A stretch of 64,000 nt of DNA, from contig NZ_CP064939.1 of NCBI RefSeq assembly GCF_015679185.1, positions 1,178,001 to 1,242,000 on the forward strand. The letters run 5' to 3'. This DNA is from Pedobacter endophyticus (GTDB taxonomy: Bacteria; Bacteroidota; Bacteroidia; Sphingobacteriales; Sphingobacteriaceae). Numbering within the stretch: position 1 is the first letter of the stretch; each line of letters begins with the position of its first letter. Made by a program: the position numbers and the translations under genes. A model generated the notes under the pieces. The model was not told the DNA's origin. It saw only the letters and a list, made by a program, of their open reading frames with translations, and did no database searches. Below, one piece after another: positions 19,434-28,954 of this stretch.

Positions 19434-20956
19434 ATGAAACAAAGCAACTTCATCACTTCCCTCATCTCGCTCGTCCTTTTGTCGCTATCGGTAAAAGCAG
19501 ATTTCATACTCAGTCCGGCACGTGGCATGAATGATAGTACCTCAGTCACGCTGTTTCATACGGACAGCAGCGCGGTAGCACATTTTATCCAAAGCAATCA
19601 ACTCCAGGCGCCTCTAGCAGACCAGTTTAGGCAATTCTACAATGACCGGCAATATCAGCACGCATGGGTAATAGAAGATGGCTTGTCGGAACAAGCGCAG
19701 ATGCTTTTGAATTTGTACAATCAATTTATATATTACTCAGGCGACTCTTCACTCACACATCGCGAATTGCTTGCCCAGACTGGACTTTTACAGAGTGAGG
19801 GGCCCAATAAACCACTTCAAAGTTATAGTGAGGTCGAATTACAGCTCACCAACTTTTTTATAGCTTTCTTAGCACGCGCATATGCTGGCAAAATCGACCC
19901 AAGCAACTTACAATGGCATATTCCACGAAAAAAAATCAGAATAGCAGCATTGCTGAAAAAGTTTGCGTCGTCCGAGGATGCAATCACCGATAATTGGTTG
20001 CCGATTAGTAAGGCATACCTTGACATGAGGGCCCATGTACTTCGCTTAAAATCTTTTGAGCAGGAGCAATGGAAAGAAATTTCGCTAGTGAAAAGAAAAA
20101 TGTTGCAGGTAGGCGATACCGCACAAATTATCAAAACCATTAAAAGCAGATTGATCATGCTGGGAGATCTGAAGACCGGAGATACGACTTCTATATACAA
20201 TCAAAACCTGATAAGTGCTGTGGAAGGTTTTCAGAACAGACATGGGTTGTCTGTTGATGCTATCATAGGTCCTGAATTTATCCAAGCGGTAAACATTCCA
20301 ATACAAGCAAAATTAGAGCAGATGCTGATCAATATGGAACGAATGCGATGGATGCCGGTATATACGGAAAAGAAAACGGTAGTGGTCAATATTCCGGAGT
20401 TCAAATTACATGTATTTCAAGATGGTGACGAAGTTTTGAATAGGATGTCGTCGTAGGAAAAGCTGCAAGCAGGACGGTGGTCTTCTCAGATCGGATCAAG
20501 TACGTGGTTTTTAGCCCGTACTGGAACCTGCCCATGAGCATTGTTAAAAACGAGGCGTTACCGGGGCTGGAAACCAATGCTGACTACATCGAGGATCATA
20601 ATATGGATATTCGCGGAGAGCAGAATGGGTTACCAATTGTTAGGCAAAGGCCTGGGCCCCGAAATGCGCTGGGAAGGGTCAAATTTATTTTTCCAAATAA
20701 ATACAGTATTTATCTTCATGACACCCCTTCAAGGCAGTTATTTCACAAAACAGTAAGAGCCTTTAGCCATGGGTGTATCCGAGTTGAAGACCCATTTGCC
20801 TTCGCATCGAATCTCTTATCACCGCAAAAAGCTTGGACTTCCCAGCGAATAAAGGATGCAATGTCATCAAATTCAGAGCAATGGGTCACCCTGGATAAAC
20901 CCACACCGGTTTATATCACTTATTCACATGCTGGGCAGATACAGCTGGAAACTTAA
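19434..20956 (+). pseudogene. L,D-transpeptidase (YcbB type), frameshifted
   Basis: The N-terminal part has a signal peptide (about 1-22), the helical scaffold domain, a peptidoglycan-binding domain (SAVEGFQNRHGLSVDAIIGP, about residue 262) and the linker NMERMRWMP. A one-base loss near 20446 ends the frame just after VFQDGDEVLN. The YkuD catalytic domain continues in another frame (DVVVGKAASRTVVFSDRIKY to 20956). The catalytic block FSHGCIRVEDP with the nucleophilic Cys is intact near 20770. An intact protein of about 507 residues would make 3-3 crosslinks in the periplasm. As the sequence stands, scaffold and enzyme cannot be made as one chain. Confidence 0.8.
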
Positions 20957-21736
20957 ATTTCAGAAAGGACATATACGGCCATGACAAAAAACTTGCTAAG
21001 CGTCTGTTCACCCCCTAAAAAACAGAAAAGATCACCTACCGCTAATGCTCTTGCCTCATAAAATATGGTCGCAATAAAATATAGCTTTTCAAAGCAGCGT
21101 GAAATGTGTTAAAGCCCTGAGCATAGTTAATTCTTTGTTTGAAGTAAGATCAAGCTGATGATACCAATATTGAGCAATGGTATTACCTCAAGGCCCCTAA
21201 TACAAATCGCGAGAATTTGATCGACGAATTAGCATCCGATTGCCAGACCTTCATTTTCGACAATCGTTTGGCCTAAATTGTTTCCATCTCTATATAAACG
21301 AGATTATCTGCAAGGAGATAAAAATCGTAAGAAAAATTATTATCTCGGATACCTAATGTGCGCACCGGGGGACATCTTTACTTCCGACTTTTTGTTCTCC
21401 CATATTCTAGCCGGATTTTGTTACCTGAAATTTGGCGGTGTTTAAGCAAAGGTAATACTGCAGCGAACGTCGTCAATCAAGCCAAAAACAAACATGGTAA
21501 AGGTGAATTGCCAAGTGTGAATGTTTCAATTGATGCAAAAATTCTTGACACTTTTACTGAGCATAAGTACCGCGATAGGCTAACATTAATATGGAGGTAA
21601 AACTATGGGAGTTCATTTCAGCCGTGTCTCTATGACAGCAATTAAGTTGAATTGTGTAAAGAAACAAAAAATAGATCCCAACAAATAAGCTTTTAGTCGG
21701 TTGTTAAAGAACGATATAAATGTGTGCGAATTGAGA
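20957..21736. other. gene-poor stretch with a coding remnant
   Basis: About 780 bp. A plus-strand frame near 21150-21277 has no start but reads like protein (IEQWYYLKAPNTNRENLIDE, then CQTFIFDNRLA and a stop), which suggests the tail of a decayed gene. A frame at 21358-21600 is open but unrecognisable. No RNA or repeat was seen. Confidence 0.4.
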
Positions 21737-22771
21737 ATGAACGAACAACAGGAATCAACAGGTGAATATGGCTATGTTAAAAAAGTTTGGATAGCGGTAG
21801 GCATTGTGGCCTTAATAATAAGCTTATTGCTTATTTTAACCGCCACTTTTGGGGTGATCTTAGTGATTTTCGCAGGAATACTGCTGGCGGTGTTCTTCAG
21901 GGGCTGTACCGGAATGCTGAACAGATGGACGAAATGGAATGAAAAACTCTGCGTCTTTATTTCCATAGTTTTCGTGTTGGCCCTGGTAGTAGGTTTTTTC
22001 TGGTTGGTTGGCTCTCAAATAGAAACTCAGATTGCCGAACTTTCCGACACGCTTCCAAAAACCATAGAAAATCTAAAATCCAGACTCGGCAACAGTAATC
22101 TGGGTAACAAGGTGATGGACAGAATTTCAAGCGAAGATTCTGAAAAGAAAATACAGGCCTTCGCAACTGGATTCTTTACTTCTACTTTCGGTGGCTTCGG
22201 GGACATTTATGTTGTGGTATTTATAGGGCTTTTCATAACGGTTTCCCCCGAACTCTATATTGAGGGAATTATTGAGCTTGCTCCACGTAAGGCACGTCAA
22301 GGAACACGTGATTTGTTTTTCTCACTCGGTGAGCAACTGCGAAAATGGATCAAAGGAAAACTACTTTCCATGTTTGTGGTCTTCATACTTACTGCCATCG
22401 GATTATGGATTCTGGGAATCCCATTATGGCTCGTCCTTGCGATGATTGCTGGAATATTGAGTTTTATACCAAATTTCGGACCGATCGCGGCACTTATACC
22501 AGCAGTATTAGTTGCGCTTTTACAAAGTCCACAGACCGCGCTTTGGGTGACTGGTATGTATATCGTCATCCAGTTCATTGAAAGCAATTTTATCACGACG
22601 CTCATCCAGCAAAAAATGGTCAATATACCGCCTGCACTTATTATATCTGCACAGATGATGCTTGGAGCACTTACGGGAAGCTGGGGACTGGTGCTTTCCA
22701 CCCCACTTACTGTAGTGGTGATTGTACTAATCAAACATCTCTATATAAACAGAAGAGAAAAGAATGATTGA
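21737..22771 (+). CDS. AI-2E/PerM family transporter-like membrane protein
   Basis: From the ATG at 21737 (MNEQQESTGEYGY) the product is 344 residues. The order of helices is as in the AI-2E family: two N-terminal spans (about 18-55), one at 70-95, a soluble helical segment (SQIETQIAELSDTLPKTIEN) and five C-terminal spans. The family motif GIPLWLVLAMIAGILSFIPN and NFGPIAALIPA is near residue 240-265. The name comes from a proposed autoinducer exporter, but many members act as other secondary transporters, including Na+ or H+ antiporters. The neighbours here are also Na+/H+ antiporters. Confidence 0.85.
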   Translation: MNEQQESTGEYGYVKKVWIAVGIVALIISLLLILTATFGVILVIFAGILLAVFFRGCTGMLNRWTKWNEKLCVFISIVFVLALVVGFFWLVGSQIETQIAELSDTLPKTIENLKSRLGNSNLGNKVMDRISSEDSEKKIQAFATGFFTSTFGGFGDIYVVVFIGLFITVSPELYIEGIIELAPRKARQGTRDLFFSLGEQLRKWIKGKLLSMFVVFILTAIGLWILGIPLWLVLAMIAGILSFIPNFGPIAALIPAVLVALLQSPQTALWVTGMYIVIQFIESNFITTLIQQKMVNIPPALIISAQMMLGALTGSWGLVLSTPLTVVVIVLIKHLYINRREKND

Positions 22772-23027
22772 GACAGATTTATTACGGACGTGCTCGACGA
22801 AGCTTATCCCTGTCCCAATTGCATTCAACTTATTATCTGAGACTTTTACGATCTGGTTATAGGTATTGTGACGAATCAATGGATGAATACCTGAAAATAA
22901 CAGGTGGAGTTCATAATAGTATTTTGATAAAAAAATTTGTCAAATTCATTTTAAAAAAATTTTGGAAAATGGATAAGATTGGAGAAAGCCGAAGTGGACA
23001 GGATCTAAGCTTACGTTTAGAAAATAC

Positions 23028-24341
23028 TTAGCCTGAAATTTTCCTAAGAAAGAGAAAGCCAGTAAGACCCGAGAGAACCGAGGCAATCAAGATCCCATAT
23101 TTGGCCTGCTCCACAAATTCAGGTTTACTAAAAGCGAGTCCACTGATAAAAAGGGACATGGTGAAACCTACGCCCGCAAGAAGTGCAATCCCGGTTAAAT
23201 GTTTCCAATTTGCGCCACTGGGAAGCCGGCCAATGCCAAGCCTTACCATAAGCAATGTAAAAATCATAATTCCGGCAAACTTTCCTATGACCAGTCCTGC
23301 TACCACGCCGATGGAGATGGGGTTGATCAATGAGCCAAAGAATCCACCATCGATGTGTATTCCTGCATTTGCAAGCGCAAATAAAGGCATAATCAGGAAA
23401 GCGACCCAAGGATGCAAGGCATGTTCTATTTTCTGTAGGGGCGTTTCTGCAGCCAGGCTCAGGTTTTTGACATGTTGGATGGTCTGATGTTGTTCAGGAG
23501 TGGTCAGAGTGCTATTGCTGGGAACTTCCTTTTCAAAATCGTATGAAAGCCTCCTCAAGTTTTGGGAATATTCATTTTCATTTATTCTCCTTGTAACCGG
23601 AATGGTAAAGGCTACAAGAACCCCGGCAATAGTGGCATGTACCCCGGAGAGCAAAAAGCCTATCCATACTGTGATCCCGATAATGAGATAGAAGGAACTG
23701 TTACGAATTCCCATTCTGTTGCCAATGATAAGGACTAAAAGAAATATCCCGGCGATACCCAGGGCGTTGAAATTGACCTGGTTGGTATAGAAAAAAGCAA
23801 TCACCAGCACAGCACCAAGGTCATCGGCAACGGCGAGGGCAGAAAGGAAGACTTTCACTGAGGTAGGAATATTCTTTCCAGCCATGGAGAGTAGCGCGAG
23901 CGCAAATGCGATATCAGTGGCCATAGGGATTCCCCATCCATGCCTGGCACCTGAATCGATGTTGATCACGGTATATAAGATCGCGGGCACCACCATTCCC
24001 CCAACTGCGGCACCCATCGGCATAACCGCTTTCCTGAAGCTGGAAAGCTCACCATCCATAAACTCCCTCTTTAGTTCCAAGCCGATCACGAAAAAGAAAA
24101 TTGCCATTAGGCCATCATTAATCCAAACGTGCAGGGGCCTACTGAAATGATATTCATCAAAGGTAACCGATAGGTCTAAATGCCAGAGATGATGGTAGCT
24201 ATCGCTGAATCCTGAATTTGCCCATAAAATAGCGGCGATTACGCTCAGAAGCAATACAACGCCGCTGGTGTACTCAAGATGGATAAACCTGTTCACTGGG
24301 GCGATTATTCTCTCGATGGGAGTTTTTTCGGTAACTTTCAT
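23028..24341 (-). CDS. nhaA: Na+/H+ antiporter NhaA
   Basis: The 437-residue product has the complete NhaA pattern: IERIIAPVNRFIHLEYTSG at the start, LHVWINDGLMAIFFFVIGLE (about 70-90), GWGIPMATDIAFALALLSM (about 135-153) and the ion-binding aspartate pair in ALAVADDLGAVLVIAFFYT (about residue 168). A loop insertion of about 40 residues near 260-300 (EVPSNSTLTTPEQHQTIQ) is longer than in E. coli and typical of Bacteroidota forms. It exports Na+ in exchange for protons at the inner membrane. It is divergent from the CPA1-type antiporter across a 260-bp gap, so the two may share control. Confidence 0.95.
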   Translation of the reverse strand: MKVTEKTPIERIIAPVNRFIHLEYTSGVVLLLSVIAAILWANSGFSDSYHHLWHLDLSVTFDEYHFSRPLHVWINDGLMAIFFFVIGLELKREFMDGELSSFRKAVMPMGAAVGGMVVPAILYTVINIDSGARHGWGIPMATDIAFALALLSMAGKNIPTSVKVFLSALAVADDLGAVLVIAFFYTNQVNFNALGIAGIFLLVLIIGNRMGIRNSSFYLIIGITVWIGFLLSGVHATIAGVLVAFTIPVTRRINENEYSQNLRRLSYDFEKEVPSNSTLTTPEQHQTIQHVKNLSLAAETPLQKIEHALHPWVAFLIMPLFALANAGIHIDGGFFGSLINPISIGVVAGLVIGKFAGIMIFTLLMVRLGIGRLPSGANWKHLTGIALLAGVGFTMSLFISGLAFSKPEFVEQAKYGILIASVLSGLTGFLFLRKISG

Positions 24342-24603
24342 ATAAGGGATGGATGTTTGGTAAAATTAGAAAAATAATCTTCGATAGGCGGATTTGTTAA
24401 AAAATGTGTCAGCATGGTTCCAAAAAGAACAATGCGGCACGCCATGATCTCAGGAAACAGGAAGGACATCAATGTTTACATGACATGAAAAGGAACAAGT
24501 AACCATGTTTTATACTCCATTTTGCGGATATCTTACTTATTTATGTGATCAAGCTATGGTATGATGTCCCTGTTTTTGTATCTTTAAAAAGAACCCTTAA
24601 AAG

Positions 24604-25833
24604 ATGAATCAGTATATTCTATTAATGCTAATCGCGGGAATTGCTAGTATTGGCATGGCGTTTATTCCTTCGATGGCCAAGAAAATTGGCATATCCTATT
24701 CTATTATCTACGTGGCTGTTGGCGTGTTAATTTACCTGATATGGCCGAAAGAGCTGCCCGATCCGCTTCCACAAAAAGATAACAGTCTTGTGCTTCACCT
24801 CACAGAGCTGATTGTTGTCATCTCTTTGATGGGGACGGGCATCAAGATTGACAGAAGTTTCTCGCTCAAGAAATGGTCTACGCCGCTCAGGTTGATTCTT
24901 ATCGCCATGATCCTGGCCATATTAATCTCTGCATTGCTGGGCGTTTTTGTCTTGGGACTTACCCTCTCGGCTGCGCTGTTGCTTGCCGCAGTTCTTGCGC
25001 CGACAGATCCAGTCCTTGCTGCCGATGTACAGGTGGGGCCACCCAATGAACGCGGTAAATCTGAGCCCCGATTTGCACTTACCTCGGAGGCGGGACTAAA
25101 TGACGGAATGGCATTTCCATTTACATGGCTAGCCATTGTAGTGGCTTCCCAAGGGATTAGCACTTCTTCAATGTGGCATTGGACATGGTATTACCTTTTC
25201 TATAAGATTTCAGCAGGCCTGGTTATAGGCTGGCTTTGCGGCAAGGTGGTGGGATATTTGGTGTTCTCTATTTCTGAAAAATACCGTTTGTTAAAGGCAA
25301 CTGACGGTTTTCTTGCTATTTCCCTTACGCTTTTTACCTACGCGATCACTGAATCATTTTATGCTTACGGATTTATTGCGGTCTTCGTTGCGGGGCTGAC
25401 ATTAAGGCATTATGAGAAAGGCCATGAGTATCATCAACAACTCCATTCCTTCACCGATCAAATGGAACGGATGCTTCTGGCGGTACTGCTGATTTTTTTT
25501 GGTGGTTCTTTGGTTGGTGGAGTGCTTGCTCCCCTGACCTTTAAAATGGCGCTAGTATCAGTGGCATTTGTGGTCCTGGTGCGGCCTTTCGCGTCCTACT
25601 TGTCTCTATTAGGAAGTTCAACCCCTTTAAAGGAAAAACTTGCGATCAGTTTTTTAGGCATTCGCGGTATGGGTTCGATATATTACCTCGCCTTTGCTTT
25701 CAGCCAGGCAACATTCGATCAGCAAGATGTGCTATGGCCAGTTGTATCCTTTACCATTTTGACATCCATCCTTCTTCATGGCGTGACCGCGACAACTATA
25801 ATGGCAGGTCTTAGCAGCAAAAAGAATGACTGA
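24604..25833 (+). CDS. CPA1-type sodium:proton antiporter
   Basis: A 409-residue protein with about 12 membrane helices and no long C-terminal tail. The helix containing LAAVLAPTDPVLAADVQVGP (about residues 130-150) and the following SEAGLNDGMAFPFTWLAIVV (about 160-180) are the cation-binding core of the NhaP-like CPA1 family. ISFLGIRGMGSIYYLAFA near 350 is also typical. It exchanges Na+ (or K+) for H+. It lies next to and divergent from nhaA, so this small cluster is devoted to cation and pH homeostasis. Confidence 0.9.
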   Translation: MNQYILLMLIAGIASIGMAFIPSMAKKIGISYSIIYVAVGVLIYLIWPKELPDPLPQKDNSLVLHLTELIVVISLMGTGIKIDRSFSLKKWSTPLRLILIAMILAILISALLGVFVLGLTLSAALLLAAVLAPTDPVLAADVQVGPPNERGKSEPRFALTSEAGLNDGMAFPFTWLAIVVASQGISTSSMWHWTWYYLFYKISAGLVIGWLCGKVVGYLVFSISEKYRLLKATDGFLAISLTLFTYAITESFYAYGFIAVFVAGLTLRHYEKGHEYHQQLHSFTDQMERMLLAVLLIFFGGSLVGGVLAPLTFKMALVSVAFVVLVRPFASYLSLLGSSTPLKEKLAISFLGIRGMGSIYYLAFAFSQATFDQQDVLWPVVSFTILTSILLHGVTATTIMAGLSSKKND

Positions 25834-25952
25834 TAGCCTGATGTGCAAAGAAATTCTCGTGGTACTTATGAAACTTGATGTATAAGCTTTTAGTGATGAA
25901 TCTTCAAAATGCTGAATGCTTCTAAACAATATTTGCTTTCTGGTGGGAATGG

Positions 25953-26375
25953 TCAGGTTCCCTTAAAGCCTAGTTCTATATCCTGATACATCGTTGATCG
26001 CCTTATTTCGTTAAGCATTTTATCAAAAACCGGCCTGGTTGTCTGCGTCCAAAGTAGTAAAAGAATATGATGCAGTTCCATGGTTAGCAGCCGATCATGC
26101 TTTCCATAGTCCCATATAGGATAAATGCATTCGGCAAAAATCTCTTCAAAAGTTCTTTCCTTGACGAAGATCCTGGACACGTTGTCTCGATCAACGATTG
26201 CATGTTTCGGGTAGTATTCACTTCGAAATTTTAGTAGATGACCAAGTACCTGTAGACTTAAAATCGCTGTTCCAGGATCATTAATACCTGGACTGAGTGC
26301 TTTCACGGCCACTTCCATCAACTGCCTGAAACCATAATAATAATTGGCATCAATATTTTGTCCGCCATGTATATT
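25953..26375 (-). pseudogene. C-terminal fragment of a DUF2254 membrane protein
   Basis: The frame matches the last third of the intact DUF2254 protein at 27685-28929: both contain VKALSPGINDPGTA / IKALSPGINDPGTA and IYPIWDYGKHD / IYPIWNYGKND. Homology extends upstream of the ATG in a different frame (GQNIDANYYYGFRQL), so at least one frameshift near 26320 adds to the truncation. The membrane half is missing. Homology ends within about 15 bp of the IS-like end at 26390, so a mobile element probably cut this gene. Confidence 0.8.
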
Positions 26376-26389
26376 TGTGTATTTCGGTG

Positions 26390-26842
26390 AAAGTGACCCC
26401 TCTGTTTCGGGCCAAACTGGCCACCAAATTGATTACCGGATGATGCACATCTAAGTTCCTTTCCCTCTGAACAAATATACACTTCGGATCCAAATCCATT
26501 TTCCTCAGGACTTTTCGGTTTAATCCATCTTACTGCCGGATTTATCCTCAATTCAGACCTTTCTAGCGATCAAAATCCATTCGCAGGTATTGGAACGCGT
26601 AAAAAAACGCCATACCCCCTTCAAAACAGCGAAGTGACCGTAATCCATCCCGAATAGTAGATATGCTCCCAGGAGCCTTTATTTTATGCAGAAATTGAAA
26701 AATTATTCCCGAAAGCCAGTTGCGAAAAAAGCTGATCGAAAGATCAGAACGGCCAGTTTGCCCCGAAACAGGTGGTCACTTTAAAGCGAAATGGGGTGAC
26801 AGTTTAAATGCGGAACGGCTGGCCATTTTTGCCGAAATGCCC
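26390..26842. mobile_element. remnant of an IS21-like insertion sequence (ends only)
   Basis: The left end (26390-26422, starting AAAGTGACC and containing CTGTTTCGG and CAAACTGGCC) is an inverted copy of 26751-26782 on the right with a few mismatches. The right side continues with further end-type blocks, GGGTGACAGTTTAAATGCGG and GGCTGGCCATTTTTGCC, to about 26842. Such multiple related terminal blocks are typical of IS21-family ends in Bacteroidota. The inner 330 bp contains no transposase. The element is flanked by two unrelated gene fragments (DUF2254 tail and hydroxylase tail), which marks it as a rearrangement junction. Confidence 0.5.
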
Positions 26843-26844
26843 AA

Positions 26845-26974
26845 TATATGGAAAGATCTAAAAAAAGCAAATGGGATTAGAGAATGTCTATTTTTTGTGT
26901 TCGGAAGCCCAGGTCGGGTTGCAAGGTACAAGGAAGAAAAGAACAAAAACGCTAAGCATCATTTGCCAAATTAA
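26845..26974 (+). pseudogene. C-terminal fragment of a sterol-desaturase-like hydroxylase
   Basis: The translation IWKDLKKANGIRECLFFVFG then SPGRVARYKEEKNKNAKHH is a close copy of the tail of the hydroxylase at 13551-14579 (IWKDLKKAKCMREGLFFVFA and so on). It is fused in frame to translated IS-end sequence, so the apparent 84-residue reading frame from 26720 is a chimera. The catalytic histidine clusters are absent. Confidence 0.8.
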
Positions 26975-27684
26975 CAAGCAACCAGTGTTCAAAATCTGTT
27001 CCCAAGGTAAAAAGATTCCCAGCAAATCATGTAAATGCTGTTTGTGGTTCAAGGAAAATTTCTGGAATTTTGTTACTGAGTAACCATAGAAAAGATTGAT
27101 TTAATGCTCGCCGACTTAGAAAGTGGAACATTGATAATAAAAACAAGTTTGATGGGAAACTAAGGAATAATTATTAATTGAATACTGCTCGACTTTGAAA
27201 TTTCAAAGTGGAAATTGTCTCAAAAAAAGAAAATATTCTTTTCTCAATTTTGTTTTTAGCTATCATCTGTAAAACTGGATATGAGTGCACAAGGATACAT
27301 TGATATCATTATATCATAATGTGTTAGTGCTCCTATTATCAGATCAGTAAGTTCTTATCTCAAAAAACGAAGATATGCGCCTACTCTAATCATTTTTGTC
27401 TTGCAGAATAAAGTCATGTAGAGAGTTAGGTTATACATAAAGGCATAATTGCGTAAAATATACTATACTACCCAGTCCCTTAAATGCATTATGAAGTTTC
27501 TACTTTTAAGCAGAAAGCAAAGTTCATTGATTTTCCTTTATTTTGTAAGATATTTCCTTTTTCTTTGCCGTATTTGATGCTGGATATTTCAGCTAAAAGA
27601 AAAAAAGCACAGGACATTCCTTTGTTTCTTGAGACACTTTTTCCACCGCAAATAATTTACTGAATACAATAGTCTTTAAAGCGC
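26975..27684. other. AT-rich intergenic region, no gene found
   Basis: About 710 bp, AT-rich, with stops in every frame. I see no recognisable gene, RNA, promoter or strong hairpin. Confidence 0.5.
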
Positions 27685-28929
27685 CTAACTTTTATCGAGC
27701 TCCGCTTGTATATGATTCTCTATCTTAATCATCAATTTAGCAAACACTCCTGCATATTGGTTTTTAAAGTCCGTTAATTTTAATTGTTCGATGATATGTA
27801 ATAGCTCGTATTGGATGTACTCATCATTCTTACCATAATTCCAGATCGGGTATATACATCTTTCAAACATTTCCTGGAACGAGGAAGCAGGTATGTGTAT
27901 TCTGCCAATATTTTCATCATCCTTCCTAATTTCCGGCAGGTTGCAATACAGTTTAAACGATAATATGTTTGATAATGAATTGAGCGCTATCACAGCTGTT
28001 CCGGGATCATTAATACCGGGGCTCAGTGCTTTAATGGCAATTTCTGCAAGCTGCCTGAAGCCATAATCAGCATTCTTGTCTATTGGCTGTCCACTATAAA
28101 AGTCCACTGCAGACGATATTTCCTGCAGACATTCCTCTTCAATGCGTTCTTTACTATAAACCCTTATAAATACCATCCCTTTTACCAGAAATGTTGCCTG
28201 CTTGTATAAAAAGCTGATATGCAAATTCTCTTTTGAGGCAATTTTCAATAGCTTTTTCTCATTAAAATTTTGAAAGTAATCAGACTCCTCCGATTTAATT
28301 TCTACATAAGGAAGCTTATCCCATCCTAATTTCTCCTCTTTGACCTGTTCAAATTTATTCTTCATCGTATGTAAGGTTTGCTTCCTTACGCGGTCAATAA
28401 CCGTTTCATATTTGACAGTTTGGGTGACATAATCCAGAAAATAAATAAAGAGAAAGATATCAATAACTGTTAGGAAGATAAGGAGGTATATACTTAATGC
28501 GGGAACATATATACCGCTGGCAACATCCCTGATTGTACTCAGGAGGAAGAGTGCATATACGATTGTTCCGATGTAGAACCCTAAGACCATCTGTTGAAAA
28601 CGATTCTCTATCATACTCGTCAATACCCGGTTACTCATTTGGGATGCTGCCTGATTTAAGACAATCATGACCATCGAAAAACTAAATACGGTAAGTGAAA
28701 TTAATGCTCCGGCAACAGTAGAGATAATAGACCTGGCCGTGCTGGCATCTTTAAGGCTTAACCAGCTTAAACCTGATTTTAATTCTTTGCCCCATTCTGA
28801 AAAGTCTATTTCAAGCATTCCCCATGACAACAGCAAAAAACCGATGGCGATCAGAGCTGGGTAAAACGCAATACTTTCCGTTATTTTGTTATAATAAACC
28901 CTTAGCCACTTTGTTACGTTCATGTTCAT
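27685..28929 (-). CDS. DUF2254 family membrane protein
   Basis: The 414-residue product has four N-terminal membrane helices (about 20-42, 62-90, 108-130, 140-165) with the DUF2254 motifs LISLTVFSFSMVMIVLNQAA and SNRVLTSMIENRFQQMVLGF near residues 78-118. A cytoplasmic domain follows with FRQLAEIAIKALSPGINDPG (about 300) and IYPIWNYGKNDEYIQ. The function is unknown; bacterial relatives are predicted inner-membrane proteins. A broken second copy sits at 25953-26375. The gene is probably co-transcribed with the endonuclease-fold gene whose stop lies 25 bp upstream of its start. Confidence 0.85.
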   Translation of the reverse strand: MNMNVTKWLRVYYNKITESIAFYPALIAIGFLLLSWGMLEIDFSEWGKELKSGLSWLSLKDASTARSIISTVAGALISLTVFSFSMVMIVLNQAASQMSNRVLTSMIENRFQQMVLGFYIGTIVYALFLLSTIRDVASGIYVPALSIYLLIFLTVIDIFLFIYFLDYVTQTVKYETVIDRVRKQTLHTMKNKFEQVKEEKLGWDKLPYVEIKSEESDYFQNFNEKKLLKIASKENLHISFLYKQATFLVKGMVFIRVYSKERIEEECLQEISSAVDFYSGQPIDKNADYGFRQLAEIAIKALSPGINDPGTAVIALNSLSNILSFKLYCNLPEIRKDDENIGRIHIPASSFQEMFERCIYPIWNYGKNDEYIQYELLHIIEQLKLTDFKNQYAGVFAKLMIKIENHIQAELDKS

Positions 28930-28954
28930 TTAACGGATAGTTTAGTTTAAGTAA

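Noticed and set aside
22768-23031. 87-codon ORF after the AI-2E gene
   Set aside because: It begins at TTG, has no coding character and overlaps the end of nhaA; no homology pattern visible.
26318-26551. 77-codon minus-strand ORF near the IS remnant
   Set aside because: It is translated IS-end sequence joined to an out-of-frame part of the DUF2254 fragment, not a gene.
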